64,000 bases of DNA from Vicinamibacterales bacterium (GCA_958296065.1 CATQHX010000059.1:1-64000), one strand, 5' to 3'. Shown: positions 21,010 to 30,917, counted from the first letter of the stretch. Translations and numbers: made by a program. Notes: a model not told the origin generated them from the sequence alone.

Positions 21010-21131
21010 AGCCTTGGCCGCCCAGGGCCCCGTCGCCGCGGGTTGGCCAGGCGGCAGGAGCGGCCAAAACAGTTGACGCCGGACAGCCGGCCGGGCGAGG
21101 ATGGACGCTTGACTTCGGGATTCGCGGGGGT

Positions 21132-22250
21132 ATGGAAATGAGACGACGACTGCTCGAGTTGCTCGGGGTGGCGGCGGTGCTCGCGATCGTCACGGTTTTC
21201 CTGCAGCTTACCGCCGTGCCGGTCAGCGGCCAGGATTCGAGTGCGACTCCGTGGGGGCATCCGAACCTGGAGGGCATCTGGCTGGACGTGTACTCCACGC
21301 CGCTGGAACGGGACCCGGCGATCGGCGAGCGGGAGTTCGCTACCGAGGAGGAGCGGGCCGCACGGAATCAGGCCGCGCTCGCTCGCCCGCCGGTGCTGCC
21401 CAGCGGGGCGTACAACACCGTCTACACGTCGGCGAAGCCGGCCGGCCCGCGCACGTCGCTCGTCGTCGACCCGCCGAACGGGAGGATTCCCGCGCTCACG
21501 GCGGAGCAGGTGCGGCGGAACGAGATCGAGCAGGAGTGGCGCGTCATGCTCCTGCGCAACACCGAGACCTGCCGGAACCAGGCGCCGCAATGCGCCGGGG
21601 GAGAGTACGGGCCCCCGTCGCCGCGCAGGTACGAGACCACTCCCTACTACAACACGCGGGGCCGCATGAACCGCCACGACGGTCCGGAGGATCAGAGTCT
21701 GGGCGACCGTTGCATGTCGGGCCGCACGCCCGACCTGAACGGATTCCGGCGCATCGTGCAGGGCGAGAACTCCATCGCCATCGCCTACGACACCGGGCAG
21801 GGCCAGGGGTTTCAGCGCATGGTCAACCTGAGCGGAGACCATCCGCCGAGCAACATCCGCCTGCGGCACGGCGACTCGCGCGGCCGCTGGGAGGGCGAGA
21901 CGCTGGTCATCGAGACCAGGAACTTCTCGCACAAGTTCCCCTACCAGGGTGCGGCCGAGAACCGCCGGCTCGTTGAACGGTATACGCGGGTGGACGACGA
22001 GACGCTCGACTACGAGATGACCATCGAGGATCCGACGGTGTGGGTGGCGCCGTGGACGCTGCGGCAGGAGCTGACGCGGCAGAGCGACCAGCAGAACCGG
22101 ATCTACTACGAGCCGCGGTGCCACGAAGGGAACTACGGGCTGCCGGCGTTGCTCCTTGGCTATCGTCTGGACGATCAGGCGTTTGCGGAAGGGCGCGGTC
22201 CGGATCCGGCCTCCTTCTCCATCTACGACGTCGACGCGCTTCAGCGGTGA
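21132..22250 (+). CDS. Secreted 'GRPDLQGYW'-family protein, paralogue 2
   Basis: 372 residues. The leader MEMRRRLLELLGVAAVLAIV and LQLTAVPVSG are nearly shared with paralogue 4 (23940-25079). Landmarks are WGHPNLEGIWLDVYSTPLER, TSLVVDPPNGRIPALTAEQ, LGDRCMSGRTPDLNGF, GDSRGRWEGETLVIETRNF, YEMTIEDPTVW and EPRCHEGNYGLPALL. Two strong hairpins follow its stop. The reaction is unknown. Confidence 0.8.
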   Translation: MEMRRRLLELLGVAAVLAIVTVFLQLTAVPVSGQDSSATPWGHPNLEGIWLDVYSTPLERDPAIGEREFATEEERAARNQAALARPPVLPSGAYNTVYTSAKPAGPRTSLVVDPPNGRIPALTAEQVRRNEIEQEWRVMLLRNTETCRNQAPQCAGGEYGPPSPRRYETTPYYNTRGRMNRHDGPEDQSLGDRCMSGRTPDLNGFRRIVQGENSIAIAYDTGQGQGFQRMVNLSGDHPPSNIRLRHGDSRGRWEGETLVIETRNFSHKFPYQGAAENRRLVERYTRVDDETLDYEMTIEDPTVWVAPWTLRQELTRQSDQQNRIYYEPRCHEGNYGLPALLLGYRLDDQAFAEGRGPDPASFSIYDVDALQR

Positions 22251-22268
22251 ATCCGCTCGGGCCGGTAC

Positions 22269-22310
22269 CGCCCGGCTTCAACGGTAGACCCCGTCGGAGC
22301 CGGGCGTTTT
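22269..22310 (+). terminator. Rho-independent terminator
   Basis: CGCCCGGCT pairs with AGCCGGGCG. An inner ACGG/CCGT stem extends it, and TTTT follows. It lies 18 bp after the stop of the secreted protein gene at 21132-22250. Confidence 0.75.
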
Positions 22311-22358
22311 CCTGTACCGGGGGCGACCCCCACTGCGGGGGGCTCGTGGCGCGTACGC

Positions 22359-22403
22359 ACATCAGCCCACGGCCTCGCAACCGCCGAGGCCGTGGGCTGA
22401 TGT
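22359..22403. repeat. Long hairpin, 19-bp perfect stem
   Basis: ACATCAGCCCACGGCCTCG (22359-22377) pairs perfectly with 22385-22403 around the loop CAACCGC. It sits between convergent genes and probably acts as a second, bidirectional terminator or mRNA stabiliser. No T-run follows it. Confidence 0.8.
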
Positions 22404-22429
22404 CGAGATGTTCCGACAGGCAGGCGCGG

Positions 22430-22891
22430 CTACCTGGGGTTCTCTACGGTGTCGACACCCGGTCGCGCCAGCTCCCACGGGGCGCCGGTGCCGGACGAGC
22501 CGAGAAACAGCCGCGTCCCGTCGGGGAGCGTAATGTCCCGGCCGTTGGCCCGGTTGGTGCCGTCCTTGGCCTGATACCCGTCGACGTTGACCTCGGTGCC
22601 GGGCAGCAGCGACCGTCTGGTGAAGCCCCGGCGGAACAGCACGTTCGGAGTGCCCCCTTCGAACGCCCATGCCTCCGTCGAGCCGTCCTCCAGGTCCACG
22701 TCGATGTGGATCCAGACGTGGGGGTTGACCCACTCGACTCGCGTGACCTTGCCGCTGAAATCGACCGGCCGGTCCGCGTCGAATTCAGCGGCGAAGGCGT
22801 GATGCGCCTCGATCGGTGCGGCCGTTCCCGCCAGCCCCAGAGCGATCCCGACGACCGCGCTCAAGCCCCCAACCAACAGTTTCGTCCTCAT
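22430..22891 (-). CDS. DUF6152 secreted protein
   Basis: 153 residues from ATG 22891 (MRTKLLVGGL), with GGGAGG upstream. A signal peptide precedes the typical HHAFAAEFDADRPVDFSGKV, followed by WVNPHVWIHIDV. This is the DUF6152 pattern, a small secreted beta-rich family that commonly sits next to the GRPDLQGxW proteins in Acidobacteriota. No enzymatic motif is evident. It is downstream of, and co-oriented with, the gene at 22946-23923. Confidence 0.8.
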   Translation of the reverse strand: MRTKLLVGGLSAVVGIALGLAGTAAPIEAHHAFAAEFDADRPVDFSGKVTRVEWVNPHVWIHIDVDLEDGSTEAWAFEGGTPNVLFRRGFTRRSLLPGTEVNVDGYQAKDGTNRANGRDITLPDGTRLFLGSSGTGAPWELARPGVDTVENPR

Positions 22892-22945
22892 CGGTTTCGG
22901 CCTCCCTGCCCCTGTTGTTTCCACATGCGGTTTCGCATCCGACGG

Positions 22946-23923
22946 TCACCGTCGGTACCATTCGTGCAGACGATCGCCGGGCGGAATCTTGCGCGTGATC
23001 TCGACGATGATGGTCTCGCCTTCCCAGCGCCTCACCAACTGCTCGCGGCGCAGGTTCCCGTACATGAACTCCTCGGCGAACTCGATGCAGGGATAGTCCA
23101 GCACGGTGGCGTTCGGTTCCAGACGCCGGTAGAGCGGCATGGCGATCGACCACGGCTCGGTGAAGGTCTCCGGATCGTCGATCGTCACTTCGTACCAGAT
23201 GGCGTCCGCCGACAGCGGCGAGTAGCGCTCGGTGAGCTGCAGGGCCTCGCTGTGGAAGTTGCCGGCGCGGTCCAACCAGTTCCTGCCGTTGAAGTCCGTC
23301 ACGTCGACCACCAGCGTGTCGCCTTCCCACCGTCCGACCGAGTGCCCCATGTAGGAATAGTCCGGCGGAAGATCGACCTCGTCCAGGTGGATGACGCGCG
23401 CCGCGTTCGAGAACGCGAAGTTCATGTGGATCTTGTTCGCGCCCTGAACGATCTGGAAGGGGTAGGGCATGTACATCGCGCGGGGAGTCCCCGGCAGGTA
23501 GCACTTGAGCTCGGGATCGCGGTCGATCCAGTTCGCGCCGTTCTCCTGCTTCACCTGGAGCGCTTCCGGCAGGTACGGGATGCTGCCGTCCCCCTGCACG
23601 ACCCCCATCGACCCGGGCACGCCGGCCGCGGCGCCCAGCGCCACCACCGGCGCCGCCGGCACCCTGGCGTACTCGTACGGATAGACGCCCTCCTGCATCA
23701 CCATGCCCGGCAGCGCTTCGTGCGCTTGCAGATCCCAGTGCGCTTCGTTGAGGGCCTGCCACACGCCGTTGAAGTTGGGGCGCCCGTCGGGGGTCTGCGC
23801 CGGTCGCGGCGCCTGGTCCTGTCCCTGGCTGGCCGTACTGGTCATCGCCACCGAGAGGATCGCGCCCATGCTGAAGGCTGCAAGGGTCGTGACAACGGTC
23901 GAGGCTCGGAAACGGTTTTCCAT
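22946..23923 (-). CDS. Secreted 'GRPDLQGYW'-family protein, paralogue 3
   Basis: About 325 residues. Three ATG codons lie in a row; the third (23923) is best spaced from AAGGAG. A signal peptide precedes PDGRPNFNGVWQALNEAHWD, GTPRAMYMPYPFQIVQGANK, VGRWEGDTLVVDVTDFNG, WYEVTIDDPETF and YPCIEFAEEF. It is more divergent than the other three and lacks the CHEGN motif. It ends 55 bp before the DUF6152 start and starts 17 bp after paralogue 4 stops, so a leftward operon is likely. Confidence 0.78.
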   Translation of the reverse strand: MENRFRASTVVTTLAAFSMGAILSVAMTSTASQGQDQAPRPAQTPDGRPNFNGVWQALNEAHWDLQAHEALPGMVMQEGVYPYEYARVPAAPVVALGAAAGVPGSMGVVQGDGSIPYLPEALQVKQENGANWIDRDPELKCYLPGTPRAMYMPYPFQIVQGANKIHMNFAFSNAARVIHLDEVDLPPDYSYMGHSVGRWEGDTLVVDVTDFNGRNWLDRAGNFHSEALQLTERYSPLSADAIWYEVTIDDPETFTEPWSIAMPLYRRLEPNATVLDYPCIEFAEEFMYGNLRREQLVRRWEGETIIVEITRKIPPGDRLHEWYRR

Positions 23924-23939
23924 CATCATTGCTCCTTGC

Positions 23940-25079
23940 TCAGTCCTGCAGGCCCTGCACGCAGGTGGCGGTGTCCAGCGAAAACGGATCCGGGCCGCGC
24001 CCTTCGGCGAACGCCTGTTCGTCGACGCGGGCGCCGATGAGCAGCGCCGGCAGGCCGTAGTTTCCTTCGTGGCAACGGGGCTCGTAGTAGATTCGGTTCT
24101 GCTGGTCGCTCTGCCGCTTGAGCTCCTGCCGGATCGTCCACGGCGCGACCCACGCCGTCGGGTCCTCGATCGTGACCTCGTATTCGAGGGTGTCCTCGTT
24201 GATGCGCGTGTACCGTTCGGTGAGACGCCGGTTCCCGCCCGACTCGCGGAAGGTGAACTTGGGCGAGAAATTCGTGGTCTCGATGACCAGCGTGTTGCCT
24301 TCCCAGCGGCCGCGCGAGTCCCCGTGCCGCAGACGGACCTGGCTCGGCGGGTGGTCTCCGCCCAGGTTGACGATGCGCTGGTACCCCTGGCCCTGCCCGG
24401 TGTCGTAGCCGATGGCGATGGAATCCTCGCCCTGCACGATGCGGCGGAACCCGTTCAGGTCGGGTGTGCGTCCCGACATGCAGCGGTCGCCCAGGCTCTG
24501 ATCCTCCGGGCCGAAGTGGCGGTTCATGCGGCCGGTGTTGTAGAAGGGAACGACGTCGAACCGTTGCGGCGACGCCGGTCCGTACTCCCCGCCGGTGCAG
24601 CCGCTGCCGCCGACGCGGCAGGTCTCGGTGCTGCGCAGAAGCATGAGGCGCCACTCGCGCTGCGCCTCGTTGCGCCGCTGGGCCTCCGGGGTGAGGGCGG
24701 GGATTCTTCCGTTCGGCGGGTCGACGACGAGCGACGTGCGGGGTCCGGCCGGCCTCGCCGACGTGTAGACGGCGTTGTAGGCCCCGGCCACGTCCGTCCG
24801 GCCATCCTGCCCGCGCGCGTTGCGCCCCGGGTTGACCATGCGGGCCTGGTCGCGCTCGGCCCGCTCGGCCGCGGTGAAGAACTCCCGTTCGCCGAGTTCG
24901 GCGGGTCGTTCAAGGGGCGTGGCGTACACGTCGAGCCAGATACCCTCCAGATTGGGATGCCCCCACGGGGTCTCGCTCGGCGCCTGTCCCTCCACCGGGA
25001 CGGCGGTGAGCTGCAGAAGCACCGCGATGGTGGCGATTGCCGTTGCCACGCCGAGCGACTCGAGCAGTCGTTGCCGCAT
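23940..25079 (-). CDS. Secreted 'GRPDLQGYW'-family protein, paralogue 4
   Basis: 379 residues from ATG 25079, with AGGAGGG upstream. It is closely related to paralogue 2: LQLTAVPVEGQ, WGHPNLEGIWLDVYATPLER, TSLVVDPPNGRIPALTPEA, LGDRCMSGRTPDLNGFRRIV, GDSRGRWEGNTLVIETTNF and EPRCHEGNYGLPALL. It is probably the result of a duplication followed by rearrangement to the opposite strand. It heads the leftward set 25079-22430. Confidence 0.8.
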   Translation of the reverse strand: MRQRLLESLGVATAIATIAVLLQLTAVPVEGQAPSETPWGHPNLEGIWLDVYATPLERPAELGEREFFTAAERAERDQARMVNPGRNARGQDGRTDVAGAYNAVYTSARPAGPRTSLVVDPPNGRIPALTPEAQRRNEAQREWRLMLLRSTETCRVGGSGCTGGEYGPASPQRFDVVPFYNTGRMNRHFGPEDQSLGDRCMSGRTPDLNGFRRIVQGEDSIAIGYDTGQGQGYQRIVNLGGDHPPSQVRLRHGDSRGRWEGNTLVIETTNFSPKFTFRESGGNRRLTERYTRINEDTLEYEVTIEDPTAWVAPWTIRQELKRQSDQQNRIYYEPRCHEGNYGLPALLIGARVDEQAFAEGRGPDPFSLDTATCVQGLQD

Positions 25080-25320
25080 ATCGATTCCCTCCTGAGACGC
25101 CGCCCGTTACCGGAAGCACGGCGCTGGGCATCAGGCTCCGCCGCCCGCGGCCACCGTTGTCGTCGCTCCTCGACTCAGGTCGAATATATGCCCGCGGATA
25201 CACCCTGTCAAAGCGTGCAGCGAAGGATCTTCCGCCGGGAGTCCGTGCCGTGGGAGGGCGCAGACTCCCGGAGCGGATTGGTTGGGCGGAAAGCGGCCGC
25301 CGCCCGCGGCGGGTTCCGGG

Positions 25321-26757
25321 CTACCGCTCCGACGCCGGCTCCAGCTTCCGCACCCAGCCGTCGCCCTTCGTCAGCAGGTAGAGCTCGCCGGCGGAGTCGA
25401 TGCCCAGGCGCGCGTCCACCCGGTCGCCGCTGCCGTAGGTGTTGGGGAACCCGGCCGCTTCGATCAGGTCGCGCTCCTCGCCGTCGACGATCAGCCGCAG
25501 CTCCCGGATCTCGGCGAGCTGGCCGGGCTCGAGCGAGTCCGCATCGATGTACAGCACCCGGCCGCGGGGGAAGTCGGTGAAGACGTACTTGCCCTGCAGC
25601 GCGGGGATGGCCTGTCCCCGGTAGACGAACCCGCCGCCGATGGCGTTGCCCTCGCCGTGGTCGTACTGGGCCACCGGATACACGAAGGCCTGGTCGTCCT
25701 GCGTCGGGCGCGGATACACCCGTCCCGGGCGCCTGGCGCCGACCGCGTAGCCGGTGGCGAACGTGCCCTCCCGCAGCCGCCAGCCGTAGTTGGCGCCGGG
25801 GACGCCCAGATTGACCTCTTCGACGAAGTTCTGGCCGATGTCGCCCATGAACATCCGGCCGTCCGTGTCCCACGAGAACTGCTGCGTATGCCGCAGGCCG
25901 TAGGCCCAGATCTCGGGCGCGACGCCCGCCTCGCCCACGAAGGGATTGTCGGGCGGAATGCCGTAACCCTTGCTCTCGTCGCCCGCGAGGGGGTCGATAC
26001 GGATGATCGCACCGTGCGGCACGGCGAGGGACTGGCTGAAGTCGCGCGGATCGTTGGCCGCCCCGGCGTCCCCGAGACTGGCGTAGAGCACCCCGTAGTC
26101 CGGAGATCCCGCCGCGGCCGTGGGATTGAACGCGATGACGCCGATGTTGTGGTTCGAGGCGAACTGGCCGATCCGGAACACCTCCCGCGAGGTGCCGCTG
26201 AACACGTTGGCCGCCGGGTCGTCGGTCGTCCACTCGCGGATCACGCTTTCGTGGCTCTCGGCGTCGTCGTCCAGGTAGTCCGCCCGTCCGCTGTCCGACG
26301 TGGCGCTGTACGCCGTGTAGAACTTGCCGTACCCCGGCGTGCCGGCGTCGGCGAACTGCGGGTGGAAGGCAATCCCCACCAGACCGGTCTCGTTGGGGAA
26401 CATCGAGTCGTCGAAGCCGACGTCCCGAGTGCGGATGTCCAGGTAGGTGACCGGCTCCGCCCCGCTCTCGTCGGTGATGTAGAGCGGTCCGCGCAGGTCG
26501 TTGAGCACCAGGCGCCCCGAGCCGTCCCCGATCGGCGTCAGGTACTGGATGCGGGCGTAGGCCAGGTTCGTGATGGCGTCCAGCGCCGACTCCTCGGTTT
26601 GCGGCGCGCGTACGAACCGGTTCGCCTCCACGACCAGGTCGCCCTTCCGGATCGGGTCGGGAAGAGGATCGTTCACGGCCTCCACTTGCGCCCGGGCCGG
26701 GAAGGCCGCGGCGAGGATGAGCAGGGCAGTCGAGGCGAGCGCGCGTGCGATATGCAT
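25321..26757 (-). CDS. PQQ-type sugar (sorbosone/glucose) dehydrogenase
   Basis: 478 residues with signal peptide (ALASTALLILAAAFPARAQ). It is a six-bladed propeller of the soluble glucose/sorbosone dehydrogenase family. Characteristic segments are ETGLVGIAFHPQFA, NHNIGVIAFNPTAA, HGAIIRIDPLAGDESKGYGI, AYGLRHTQQFSWD and GDIGQNFVEEVNLGVPGANY. It would oxidise sugars or sugar-like substrates in the periplasm using PQQ and Ca2+. It stands alone, with 118 bp between it and the broken hsdR. Confidence 0.85.
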   Translation of the reverse strand: MHIARALASTALLILAAAFPARAQVEAVNDPLPDPIRKGDLVVEANRFVRAPQTEESALDAITNLAYARIQYLTPIGDGSGRLVLNDLRGPLYITDESGAEPVTYLDIRTRDVGFDDSMFPNETGLVGIAFHPQFADAGTPGYGKFYTAYSATSDSGRADYLDDDAESHESVIREWTTDDPAANVFSGTSREVFRIGQFASNHNIGVIAFNPTAAAGSPDYGVLYASLGDAGAANDPRDFSQSLAVPHGAIIRIDPLAGDESKGYGIPPDNPFVGEAGVAPEIWAYGLRHTQQFSWDTDGRMFMGDIGQNFVEEVNLGVPGANYGWRLREGTFATGYAVGARRPGRVYPRPTQDDQAFVYPVAQYDHGEGNAIGGGFVYRGQAIPALQGKYVFTDFPRGRVLYIDADSLEPGQLAEIRELRLIVDGEERDLIEAAGFPNTYGSGDRVDARLGIDSAGELYLLTKGDGWVRKLEPASER

Positions 26758-26875
26758 GGGAGGCTCCGTGTGCTGTGTCGGTGGTGGATGCGGCGTTGGA
26801 TGGCCGGCTCGGATAGCGGCCGAACCTGTCGATCATATCGCCCGCCGCGGCGGCGAGGGAAACGGCGCGGCTGGA

Positions 26876-29070
26876 TCAATTCGAGCCGAAACTGGTGGCG
26901 ACGTACTTTGCGGCATCCTCCTCGCCGAGCCGCACCGAACCGGGGCCGGTCCGCACGTAGAGGTCGCCGCCGGCGGCTTTCTCCACGCCCTTCCAGCGCA
27001 GGTACACCGGCTCGGGGCTCCGCTGGCAGCTCACCAGGCAGACGGTCCTGCCCTCGACGATCTGCGTCTTCGGATCGATACAGGTGCCGGCCCGGTCGCC
27101 GAGGCCGTTGCGCACCGCTTGGGCCAGGTGGCGCAGGAACTTGTCGTCGTTCTCGAGGCGGTCGTGCTCGATGCCGAGCACCTTGCGGTCGTCGTCGACG
27201 CCGATCAGCAGGTCGCCACCCTCGGTGTTCAGGAACGCGGCGATGGTCTTGAGCGCCGCGTGGGTCACGTGCCGGTCGTCCCGGCGGTCCTCCTGCAGGT
27301 TCCAGCGCAGGCTCGACTTGAACTCCAGCGTCTTCGACTCCTGCAGCTTCAGCAGCTCCTCGGCGCGCCGGTGCCGCCGGATGTAGTCGTCGAACAGGAA
27401 GTTCTTGAGCGCCCGGCCGAAGTCCGGATCGTCGGTGATGCGCTTGTAGAGGTCGAAGTTCGTCTCGACCCCTCCTCGATGGCCTGGCGCATGGTGTAGC
27501 GGTGGAAGGGCTCGAACTTCCCGTCGGGCCGCTTGCTGCCGAACAGCTCGAGCGTCTTCGGCTTCGGGGTGGCCGTGAACGCGAAGGTCGACAGGTTCGG
27601 CAACCGCCCGCGGCTGCGGATCTCCGCCAGGACCTGCTCGTCGATCTCCTCCTCCGGGGTCCGGGCGCCCGCTTCCTCCCGCGCGGCCTGCTCCAGGCTT
27701 TCCGCCGCGAGCACCGCCTTCAGGCTCTTCGTGCTCTCGCCGGACTGCGACGAGTGCGCCTCGTCCACGATGACGGCGAAACGCTTGCCGGGAAGCTGGC
27801 CGATCTGCGTGGCGATGACGGAGAACTTCTGGAGCGTCGTGACGATGATCGTCCGGCCCGCCTCGAGCGCCTCGCGGAGCTGGCGCGCGGTGTGGTCGAT
27901 GTTCTCCACCACGCCGAGGGTCTGCTCGAACTGCCGGATGGTGCTCTGGAGCTGGCGGTCGAGCACGCGCCGGTCGGTCACCACGACCACCGAGTCGAAG
28001 ACGCGCCGGTCGTCGGCGTCGTGCAGCACCGAGAGCCGGTGAGCGAGCCAGGCGATGGTGAAGCTCTTGCCGCTGCCGGCCGAGTGCTGGATCAGGTAGC
28101 GCCGGCCCGCACCGTGGTCTCGCGCGTGGCCCACGAGCCGGCGCACGCAGTCGAGCTGCTGGTAGCGGGGGAAAATGAGGAAGCGCCTGCCTGTCTTGCG
28201 GCCGCGGTCGTCCTCGGCTTCGACCTCGTGGATGAACTGGCGGACCAGGTCGAGCACGCTGTCGCGGGCCCAGATCCGCTCCCACAGGTAGTCGGTGGGG
28301 AAGCCCGTGCGGGTGGGCGGGACCGCCGGGTTTCCGGCGCCGCCGAAGCGGCCCTGGTTGAACGGCAGGAAGCGGGTCTTCGGTCCGGCGAGCGCGGTGG
28401 TCACGAATACTTGCTCGGGGTCCACGGCGAAGTGGGCGAGGCAGCGCCCGTAGCCGAACAGCGGCTCGCGCGGATCGCGGTCCTTCCGGTACTGCCGGAT
28501 CGCGTCCTGGACGTCCTGGCCGTTGAGCGGGTTCTTGAGCTCGGCCGTGAAGATGGGGATGCCGTTCAGGAAGAGCGCGAGGTCGAGGCTCCGCTCGGCC
28601 TGCTCGCTGTAGCGAAGCTGGCGCACGACGCCGAAGAGGTTGGCCGCGTGCAGGCGCTGCGACTCTTCGTTCAGCCCGCTCGCCGGCCGGAACCAGGCCA
28701 GCCGGAACTTGCAGCCCGAGTCCTTGACGCCGTTGCGCAGCACGTCGAGCGCGCCGCGGCGGGTGATCTCGCGCGAGAGGCGGCCGAGGAAGTTCGGCTT
28801 GATGTCGGCCCCGTGGTGCTGCTTCAGCTTCTCCCACTCCTCCGGCTGGGTGGCCAGAAGGAAGTCGACGACGTCGGTCGGGATCAGGCAGAGCGCTCGG
28901 TCGTAGTCCTCCGGCCGGCGCTTGCGGTAGCCGCCGGGCAGCGGGTCGTCGCCGTACGCCGGCGGGGATTCGCGGAGCGACTTTGCGCCGCGAGGGGTGT
29001 CGGGGCCGTCGCGGCGCAGGGCGGCTTCGATAGCGTCCTCGAAGGCGCGTTCGGAGACGTCAGGAGTCAT
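26876..29070 (-). pseudogene. hsdR: HsdR deleted and frameshift-joined to an AlbA_2 domain
   Basis: From ATG 29070 (MTPDVSERAFEDAIEAALRR) the HsdR nuclease domain (LFLNGIPIFTAELKNP) and first helicase domain are intact: QHSAGSGKSFT, DEAHSSQ and FTATPKPKTLELFG. After YTMRQAIEEG (about 27475) the normal second RecA domain and its motifs V-VI are missing. The adjacent frame continues VETNFDLYKRITDDPDFGRA into an AlbA_2/Schlafen-like domain (LEFKSSLRWN, and KTIAAFLNTEGGDLLIGVDD). Adding one G to a GGGG run would join the frames. The enzyme cannot be a normal motor; the fusion may be accidental. Confidence 0.8.
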
Positions 29071-29105
29071 GGGACGGTGACGTGTGGTCGTGTCCGCCGA
29101 CCTGT

Positions 29106-29516
29106 TCAGCGCGGTTCCAGGACCGAGAGACCAAGGTCGCGGAAGTCCGAGGTGTTCAGCGTCGCCAGGGAATAGCCGCGGCTTCCGGCCGTGCCGGCGA
29201 TCTGGGAATCGGCCAGGCTCATCGGAGCGCCCGCGCGCCGCCGCTCGGCGCGAAGCCTCGCGCTCTCGGCGGCGGCCTGCACGTCGAACGGGACGATTCG
29301 CTCGGAGAACCCGTCGACGATCTGCAGGAACGCGCGGCCCAGACGGGCCCGTTTCCGTCCGGGCGGGAGGATCTCTATTCCGAAGAGGATTTCGTCGACG
29401 GTGACGGCGGAGAGAAACAGGACCGAAGGAGGGTGTCCGTCCAACCAGCGCATCACACGCCCGTCCGGTTCGACGCGCATGGCTTCCGACAGCACGTTGG
29501 TGTCCAGCAGGATCAT
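29106..29516 (-). CDS. PIN-domain toxin, FitB/VapC-like
   Basis: 136 residues. MILLDTNVLSEAMR, VDEILFGIEIL, SLADSQIAG and ATLNTSDF carry the conserved acidic residues of the PIN ribonuclease site. Its ATG overlaps the antitoxin stop (ATGA), so the pair is coupled. The pair sits between hsdS and hsdR of the broken restriction operon. Confidence 0.9.
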   Translation of the reverse strand: MILLDTNVLSEAMRVEPDGRVMRWLDGHPPSVLFLSAVTVDEILFGIEILPPGRKRARLGRAFLQIVDGFSERIVPFDVQAAAESARLRAERRRAGAPMSLADSQIAGTAGSRGYSLATLNTSDFRDLGLSVLEPR

Positions 29517-29770
29517 TCGGGATCGTCCCGGCCGTAATCGCCTGATGTGAAGTCGATCGGATCGTCGACCTCACGCGCCGGCAGGTCGAAATCGACGGCA
29601 TCGTCGCCGACGATGCGGCGGATCATCGCGCCGGCCGGCTCCACGTCGACGACGGCTTCGGCCAGTATGCGACGCACGGTCTCTTCCACGGACAGGCCGT
29701 CGCGCTGCGCCCGCATCTTCAGCCGCCGAATGACTTCGCCGTCCAGGCGGCGTACGCTCAAGCTCGCCAT
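29513..29770 (-). CDS. FitA-like ribbon-helix-helix antitoxin
   Basis: 85 residues. MASLSVRRLDGEVIRRLKMR, then AQRDGLSVEETVRRIL, is the FitA/Arc-like ribbon-helix-helix. The acidic C-terminal tail (DDPIDFTSGDYGRDDPE) would mask the toxin. The start lies close to AT-richer sequence at 29790-29820 that may be its autoregulated promoter. Confidence 0.88.
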   Translation of the reverse strand: MASLSVRRLDGEVIRRLKMRAQRDGLSVEETVRRILAEAVVDVEPAGAMIRRIVGDDAVDFDLPAREVDDPIDFTSGDYGRDDPE

Positions 29771-30091
29771 GGCGCTGCTTCTCCAGTTCCCTCGAGGATG
29801 CTAGCACATGACAAGGAAGTGCTCGCATCGACGACGTCATCGACTGGCCTGGTCCCGATCTGCACCAACGGGCCGCCCTGTCCGCCAGCGCACACGGCAT
29901 GAGTCTGAAATTCAATCAAGCAGGTGCTCGGGGAGAAGGCATCGGGGTGACTCGCGGAGTCCGGATCGTGGGACCATCGTCGCTCGCCACAGCGTGTCAC
30001 AGCTCGACGTTACAGCTTGCCACAGCTCCTCTCCGGACGTGCGTGAGATTCAGCCGTGACCGCGCGGGGACCGTGAGGCCCGGCTCGAAGC
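29771..30091. other. Intergenic, no gene seen
   Basis: Space between the antitoxin start and the hsdS stop. No coding sequence, hairpin or RNA gene was supported. CACAGC recurs three times near 29990-30030 without clear meaning. Confidence 0.4.
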
Positions 30092-30912
30092 TCATCGGGG
30101 CGTTGTCTCCCGCACGTCGATCTTGCCGGTGACCGCAGCCGAGATCAGCGCAGTGCGGAATTCCTTGAGGTGGTCGATGGCCTGTCGGATCTTGGCGACG
30201 AGGGCGTCGATACTGGCTACCTCGCGGTCGAGGAACTCAGCGATGGTGAGCTGTTCAGCTTCAGTAGGGAGCGCGAGCCGGACCGACCCGAGAAACTCGC
30301 AGGTCAGTGCGGCACGAGTACTTCCCGATCCGCTGCTCTCATCCCGGAGCCACTCGTAGCTCGCCTCGAAGAGCCGCACGAGAAAGCCCGTGTTGACCTT
30401 CGGGCAGTCCGGTGTTATGTACGCCAAGTGCTGACTGATCGTTGAGTCTGTGCTGAGTAGAGCAACCCGTCCCCTCGTTTGAACTTCTCCCGTAATGGCT
30501 ATGAGGATACTGCCCGCCGGGACCCGGGGAAGGTGACACTCACGGAGCGCAACGTCCGTCACGAATTGGTCTGCCGTTGCGATGATCCCTTCATTGATCT
30601 TAGTGCTCGTTAGCCACGGATGTGACCCGTCTAACCAATAGCGGGGTCGGTTTCGATTTGGTGTCGAGCCGTTGCCAATGTTCGTCAAGTAACCGAGCTT
30701 CTTCACCTCCCAATGCGCCGGGATCTCGCCCAGCCACTCGACGCCGGAGTCCTTCATGGGGACGTTCGGGTCGAGGCCCCGGGTGACGGCACGGGTGATG
30801 AGGGCAGTGCGTTTCTCTTGAAGCAGCTCGATCAGCCGCTTCTTCTTCTCCACCAGCGCATCGATCTTCGCCGTCTCGCGGTCGAGGAAGTCGGCAATTG
30901 CACGCTGTTCTC
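30092..30912 (-). pseudogene. hsdS: HsdS specificity subunit, first half missing
   Basis: Contains the central conserved helix (EQRAIADFLDRETAKIDALV, then EKKKRLIELLQEKR), the second target-recognition domain (VEWLGEIPAHWEVKKLGYLT, then TPNRNRPRYW) and the terminal repeat helix (LTIAEFLDREVASIDALVAK). The first recognition domain is gone. Sequence becomes foreign just upstream of EQRA at about 30912, where an inverted abiEii piece begins. Without that domain the complex would lose half its DNA recognition, though half-subunits can sometimes dimerise. Confidence 0.8.
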
Positions 30913-30917
30913 GTCTG

